A program made the translations under genes and the position numbers. A stretch of DNA of 9,403 nt from NCBI GenBank assembly GCA_030616265.1, contig JAUWXS010000016.1, positions 1-9,403 of the forward strand. The letters run 5' to 3'. The stretch comes from Dehalococcoidia bacterium. Lineage in GTDB: Bacteria > Chloroflexota > Dehalococcoidia > Dehalococcoidales > BS750m-G39. The notes beneath the pieces were generated by a model. That model did no database searches. It worked only from the letters and a program-made list of their open reading frames with translations, and was not told the origin of the DNA. Positions within the stretch are counted from its first letter, which is position 1; the number at the start of each line of letters is the position of its first letter. Of the stretch, positions 6,260 to 9,403 are shown one piece after another.

Positions 6260-7942
6260 ATGGCTAAGGAAAAGGCGAAGAAAACCCTGAAGAAAAGCCA
6301 CCGCGTAACCACCAGCGGCGATATTGAGGTCTCCACCTATCTGGAGATTGCCAAGGAGCTGGGCGGCGAGCAGCCGGCGGCGGCGAGGGCAGCCATCCCT
6401 AGCGCTGAGCGTGAGGCGATAATCGTCATCGACTTCGGCTCGCAGTACAGCCTGCTCATCGCTCGCCGAATACGCGAATGCCAGGTATATTGCGAGCTGG
6501 TAAACCCCGATACCCCCTGGGAAAAGATAGCCCCCTTAAATCCCAAGGGGTTTATTCTTTCCGGGGGGCCCGCCAGTGTCTATGCCCCTGACGCTCCGCT
6601 GGCGCCGTCTTATATCCATGAGAGCCACCTGCCCATAATGGGCATATGCTATGGGATGCAGGTCCTTGCCCACCAGCTCGGCGGGCAGGTAACGCCGGGG
6701 GCAAAGCATGAGTACGGCCACGCCATTCTTCACCTCAGCGCCGCCGATTCGCCACTGTTTACCGATTTGCCCCCTTCTTCTCCGGTCTGGATGAGCCACG
6801 GCGATAAGATCGAAAAGCTTCCCCCCGATTTCACCGACCTGGCCTATACCGAAAATTCGCCCCTGGCCGTTATGGGCAAGGACGACAAGATATTCGGCCT
6901 CCAGTTTCATCCTGAGGTAGCCCATACCCCCGAGGGCAAGAAAATCCTGAAGAACTTTGTCTATCGAGTCTGCGGCTGCAAGGGAAACTGGACGATGAGC
7001 AACTTCATCCAGGATAGTCTGGCCAGCATCAAGCAGCAGGTAGGCAAGGGCAAGGTCATAAACGCCCTCTCGGGAGGGGTTGATTCGGCGGTGGTAGCCA
7101 CCCTGATTCACCGCGCTATCGGCGACCAGCTTACCTGCATCTTCGTCAACCACGGAATGCTGCGCCGCGAGGAAGTGGAAAGGACCTTTAACGTCTTCCG
7201 CCTCAATCTGGGGATGAATATCGTCTACGTCGATGCCAGCCAGAGATTTCTTAAGCGCCTGAAGGGGGTGACCGACCCCGAGACCAAGCGCAAGGTGGTG
7301 GGTGGGGAGTTTATCCGCGTCTTTGAGGAAGAAGCCAAGAAAATAGGCAAGGTTAACTTCTTAGCCCAGGGGACGCTTTACCCCGATGTCATCGAGAGCG
7401 CTTCCACCGCCAGCGCCGCCGCTAAGATAAAGACCCACCATAATGTCGGCGGTCTGCCCGCCAGGATGACGCTTAAACTGCTCGAGCCCCTGCGCTACCT
7501 GTTCAAAGACGAGGTGCGCAAGGTGGGGCTGGCTTTAGAGCTTCCCGAGGAGATGGTCTGGCGGCAGCCCTTCCCCGGACCAGGGCTGGCCATTCGCATC
7601 ATCGGCGAGGTCACCCAGGAGAAGATTGAGACACTCCAGGCTGCCGACTGGGTGGTGATGAGCGAGATTAAAAAGGCGAACCTATACCGCCAGCTCTGGC
7701 AGAGCTTTGCCATACTCACCGATGTCAAGAGCGTCGGGGTGATGGGCGACTACCGCACCTATGGCTATCTGGTGGCCGTGCGCGCCGTCACCAGCGAGGA
7801 CGCTATGACCGCCGACTGGTCGCGCCTCCCCTACGACGTCCTGGCGCGGATTTCCAGCCGCATTGTCAACGAAGTGCCCGGAGTCAATCGGGTGGTATAT
7901 GACATAACCTCCAAGCCACCCTCGACGATTGAGTGGGAATAG
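6260..7942 (+). CDS. guaA: GMP synthase (glutamine-hydrolysing)
   Basis: Aminates XMP to GMP using ATP and glutamine, the last step of guanine nucleotide synthesis. At 560 residues it contains a class I glutamine amidotransferase domain from about 53 to 240 (DFGSQYS at 58-64, nucleophile C130 in GICYGMQ, H217 and E219 in QFHPEV). An ATP pyrophosphatase domain follows, with the P-loop SGGVDS at 271-276 and RQPFPGPGLAIRIIGE at 435-450. The C-terminal dimerisation domain ends in KPPSTIEWE. Family members are usually about 510-525 residues; here a charged extension of some 50 residues precedes the amidotransferase domain. The ATG at 6260 is the only possible start: an in-frame stop lies at 6242 and there is no in-frame ATG, GTG or TTG before the domain. 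No ribosome binding site is visible. The next gene starts 20 bases downstream. Confidence 0.96.
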   Translation: MAKEKAKKTLKKSHRVTTSGDIEVSTYLEIAKELGGEQPAAARAAIPSAEREAIIVIDFGSQYSLLIARRIRECQVYCELVNPDTPWEKIAPLNPKGFILSGGPASVYAPDAPLAPSYIHESHLPIMGICYGMQVLAHQLGGQVTPGAKHEYGHAILHLSAADSPLFTDLPPSSPVWMSHGDKIEKLPPDFTDLAYTENSPLAVMGKDDKIFGLQFHPEVAHTPEGKKILKNFVYRVCGCKGNWTMSNFIQDSLASIKQQVGKGKVINALSGGVDSAVVATLIHRAIGDQLTCIFVNHGMLRREEVERTFNVFRLNLGMNIVYVDASQRFLKRLKGVTDPETKRKVVGGEFIRVFEEEAKKIGKVNFLAQGTLYPDVIESASTASAAAKIKTHHNVGGLPARMTLKLLEPLRYLFKDEVRKVGLALELPEEMVWRQPFPGPGLAIRIIGEVTQEKIETLQAADWVVMSEIKKANLYRQLWQSFAILTDVKSVGVMGDYRTYGYLVAVRAVTSEDAMTADWSRLPYDVLARISSRIVNEVPGVNRVVYDITSKPPSTIEWE

Positions 7943-7962
7943 AGGGATAGGCAGGTCGGATA

Positions 7963-8493
7963 ATGCGTAAGACGCTTATTATCTTAGGCGCTTTTCTCTT
8001 AGCAATCCCCCTTGTTCTGGGGGCATGTGAATCAGCATTGCAACCTGAAACAGGAGAATCTGCTAAAGCGCCTGAAGATATGATACCATTGACTGTCACT
8101 GATTTTAATTTTGTAGAGAAAAGCAACCGAGTAGAACCGTTATTTGAAGGAGAAGAATATTCTGCTGTTAGCTTCTTCACGCCAAAGACCAACTCAAAAT
8201 TTGAGAATAACGTTGACCATTTAACAATTCATGTCTACCAGTTTGAAGATGATGCAAGCAGTAGCAATATGACTAGTATTTTTCTGGTAGAGGTTTCCGC
8301 TACCGAAATTCAGGTTGGTGAAAGGGAAGCAACGCTAACTTATAATGAGAACAATGGTGAAACCATAGTGTTCTGTCAACAAGGTAAACTAGTAATTTAT
8401 AGCCTCTCAGCACCGCCATTCGAAGCTACCACCTTTGATGAGGAAGCCTTAAAGGAAGCTGCCATCGAAGGTTTCAAAGCCGTAAGGTTTTAG
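7963..8493 (+). CDS. Putative lipoprotein of unknown function
   Basis: A 176-residue protein with a type II signal peptide: Arg and Lys at positions 2-3, a hydrophobic stretch at 5-19, and a lipobox LGAC with the lipidated cysteine at C22. It should therefore be exported and anchored in the membrane by lipid. I do not recognise the mature domain; it has alternating beta-like segments (for example residues 83-91 and 137-149) and an acidic character, with an EEALKEAAIEGF helix near the end. It lies 20 bases after guaA, preceded by AGG eight bases upstream, and ends at a strong hairpin. Counted over 8101-8280 its GC content is 35 percent, against 67 percent in a guaA row (7741-7800) and 62 percent in a purD row (8761-8820), which suggests acquisition from elsewhere or relaxed constraint. 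Confidence 0.75.
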   Translation: MRKTLIILGAFLLAIPLVLGACESALQPETGESAKAPEDMIPLTVTDFNFVEKSNRVEPLFEGEEYSAVSFFTPKTNSKFENNVDHLTIHVYQFEDDASSSNMTSIFLVEVSATEIQVGEREATLTYNENNGETIVFCQQGKLVIYSLSAPPFEATTFDEEALKEAAIEGFKAVRF

Positions 8494-8505
8494 GTATGCT
8501 ACTAA

Positions 8506-8540
8506 CCTACTTATGCTGCATAAGTAGGAGCGTTTTGTTT
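8506..8540 (+). terminator. Terminator hairpin after the lipoprotein gene
   Basis: A 10-bp perfect inverted repeat, CCTACTTATG and CATAAGTAGG with a CTG loop (8506-8528), is followed after four bases by TTTTGTTT (8533-8540). It begins 12 bases after the lipoprotein stop. The stem is AT-rich and the U-tract is interrupted, so termination may be incomplete, but the position suits the end of the guaA-lipoprotein unit. Confidence 0.7.
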
Positions 8541-8581
8541 GAGAAAAGTCTGAAAGGGCGAAGCCCCTCTCATAAACCTTA

Positions 8582-8592
8582 AGGGGGTGAGG
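8582..8592 (+). promoter_or_regulatory. Ribosome binding site setting the purD start at ATA
   Basis: AGGGGGTGAGG lies immediately before the TAG-ATA junction. Its AGGGGG is nine bases from the ATA and its GAGG three bases away. Together with the in-frame TAG at 8593-8595 it limits purD initiation to the ATA at 8596. The AGGGG (8582-8586) can pair with CCCCT (8564-8568), which would hide it. Confidence 0.5.
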
Positions 8593-8595
8593 TAG

Positions 8596-9403
8596 ATAAA
8601 AATCTTAGTCGTCGGCGGCGGGGGCAGGGAGCATACCCTGGTCTGGAAGCTAGCCCAGAGCCCTAAGGTTAAGGAAATCTACGTCGCTCCGGGCAACGCG
8701 GGCACGGCTCAGATTGCCCAGAATATCGATATCAAGCCCACCGATATAGCTTCGCTGGCCAAGACAGCTGATGAAAAGGGCATCGACCTCACCGTTGTCG
8801 GGCCTGAAGCGCCGCTGGCGGAAGGCATTGCCGACCAGTTCCTAATCAGGGGCATGCAGATTTTCGGTGCTACCAAACAAGCCACCGAGATAGAATCGAG
8901 CAAGGTTTTCGCCAAGGAGCTGATGCAGAAATATAATATCCCCTGCGCCCAGAGCGTCAGCTTCTCCGACTATAATAAGGCAAAGGAATACCTCCAGCAG
9001 CAGAAAGCGCCCATCGTGGTTAAAGCCGATGGGCTGGCGGCGGGGAAGGGGGTCATCGTCGCCGAATCCATACCAAAAGCCCTGGAGGCGCTCTCACGGA
9101 TAATGGAGGCTAAAGCCTTCGGCGCCGCTGGCGACCGCGTTATCGTCGAGGAGCACCTGTTGGGCAGAGAGATGAGCGTCTTCGCCTTCAGCGATGGCCA
9201 CAGCGTAATCCCTATGGTATCAGCCTGCGACTATAAACCGGTCTTTGACGGCGATAAGGGGCCCAACACCGGTGGTATGGGCAGCTACAGCCCACCACAC
9301 TTCTATAGTCCAGCACTGGATAAAACAGTGACGGAAACTATTCTGGAGCCAGTGGTAAAGGCTATGGCTAAAGAAGAAAGACTTTACCAGGGTGTTCTTT
9401 ATG
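8596..9403 (+). CDS. purD: Phosphoribosylamine-glycine ligase (GAR synthetase), cut by right edge
   Basis: Joins phosphoribosylamine and glycine with ATP to make GAR, the second step of purine synthesis. The 269 visible codons of the usual roughly 420 are uninterrupted. They show the N-terminal LVVGGGGREH at 4-13, APGNAGT at 31-37, VVGPEAPLAEG at 67-77, the ATP-grasp segment PIVVKADGLAAGKGV at 139-153, EEHLLGREMSVFAF at 185-198 and GPNTGGMGSYSP at 222-233. The family normally starts MKILVVG; here the same frame reads IKILVVG, with ATA at the Met position and an in-frame TAG directly before it. The first in-frame ATG, at 8854 (residue 87), would remove the N domain. I therefore place the start at the ATA, as a rare initiator or a point change or base error in ATG. 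It lies in the same direction as guaA, behind a terminator. Confidence 0.93.
   Translation, partial: MKILVVGGGGREHTLVWKLAQSPKVKEIYVAPGNAGTAQIAQNIDIKPTDIASLAKTADEKGIDLTVVGPEAPLAEGIADQFLIRGMQIFGATKQATEIESSKVFAKELMQKYNIPCAQSVSFSDYNKAKEYLQQQKAPIVVKADGLAAGKGVIVAESIPKALEALSRIMEAKAFGAAGDRVIVEEHLLGREMSVFAFSDGHSVIPMVSACDYKPVFDGDKGPNTGGMGSYSPPHFYSPALDKTVTETILEPVVKAMAKEERLYQGVLY

Noticed and set aside
6130..6336. 68-codon hydrophobic frame on the minus strand overlapping the guaA start
   Set aside because: Mostly the complement of the guaA extension and the T-rich promoter region, and no ribosome binding site supports it.
6536..7153. 205-codon open frame on the minus strand
   Set aside because: Fully antisense to the guaA amidotransferase and P-loop regions, with no upstream signals and no recognisable domain.
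8577..8584. Palindrome CCTTAAGG before purD
   Set aside because: An isolated 8-bp palindrome expected by chance; its right half is part of the purD Shine-Dalgarno region.

Overview
The window looks like a chromosomal core-metabolism segment from a bacterium of the Chloroflexota, most likely class Dehalococcoidia. I infer this from the ilvD-ilvB-ilvN-ilvC order, the protein flavour and the mix of high GC with frequent ATA codons; I ran no search, so the placement is tentative. I see no mobile element, CRISPR array, tRNA or rRNA.

Positions 1-4990 (minus strand) hold a branched-chain amino acid operon, transcribed from right to left: a promoter, a 14-codon Ile/Leu/Val-rich leader peptide, an attenuator-type terminator, ilvD (dihydroxy-acid dehydratase), a possible 41-residue basic small protein, ilvB and ilvN (acetolactate synthase large and small subunits), and the first two thirds of ilvC (ketol-acid reductoisomerase), which runs off the left edge. 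Together these enzymes carry pyruvate or 2-oxobutyrate to the 2-oxo acid precursors of Val, Leu and Ile. The leader region reads as a ribosome-mediated transcription attenuator and is the most interesting regulatory element here.

Positions 4993-6144 (minus strand) hold a tight tsaC-rpiB pair (threonylcarbamoyl-AMP synthase and ribose-5-phosphate isomerase B) with its own extended -10 promoter. It ends two bases before the ilv promoter, with no separate terminator seen.

Positions 6095-6259 form a short divergent promoter region with a tandem 11-bp repeat. To its right on the plus strand lie guaA (GMP synthase with an N-terminal extension of about 50 residues), an AT-rich lipoprotein gene of unknown function, a terminator hairpin, and purD (GAR synthetase), cut by the right edge. 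guaA and purD are both purine-biosynthesis genes. The lipoprotein gene between them differs sharply from them in base composition. purD has no ATG, GTG or TTG at its expected start, only ATA behind a purine-rich Shine-Dalgarno-like stretch. There is no gene-free stretch longer than 300 bases.
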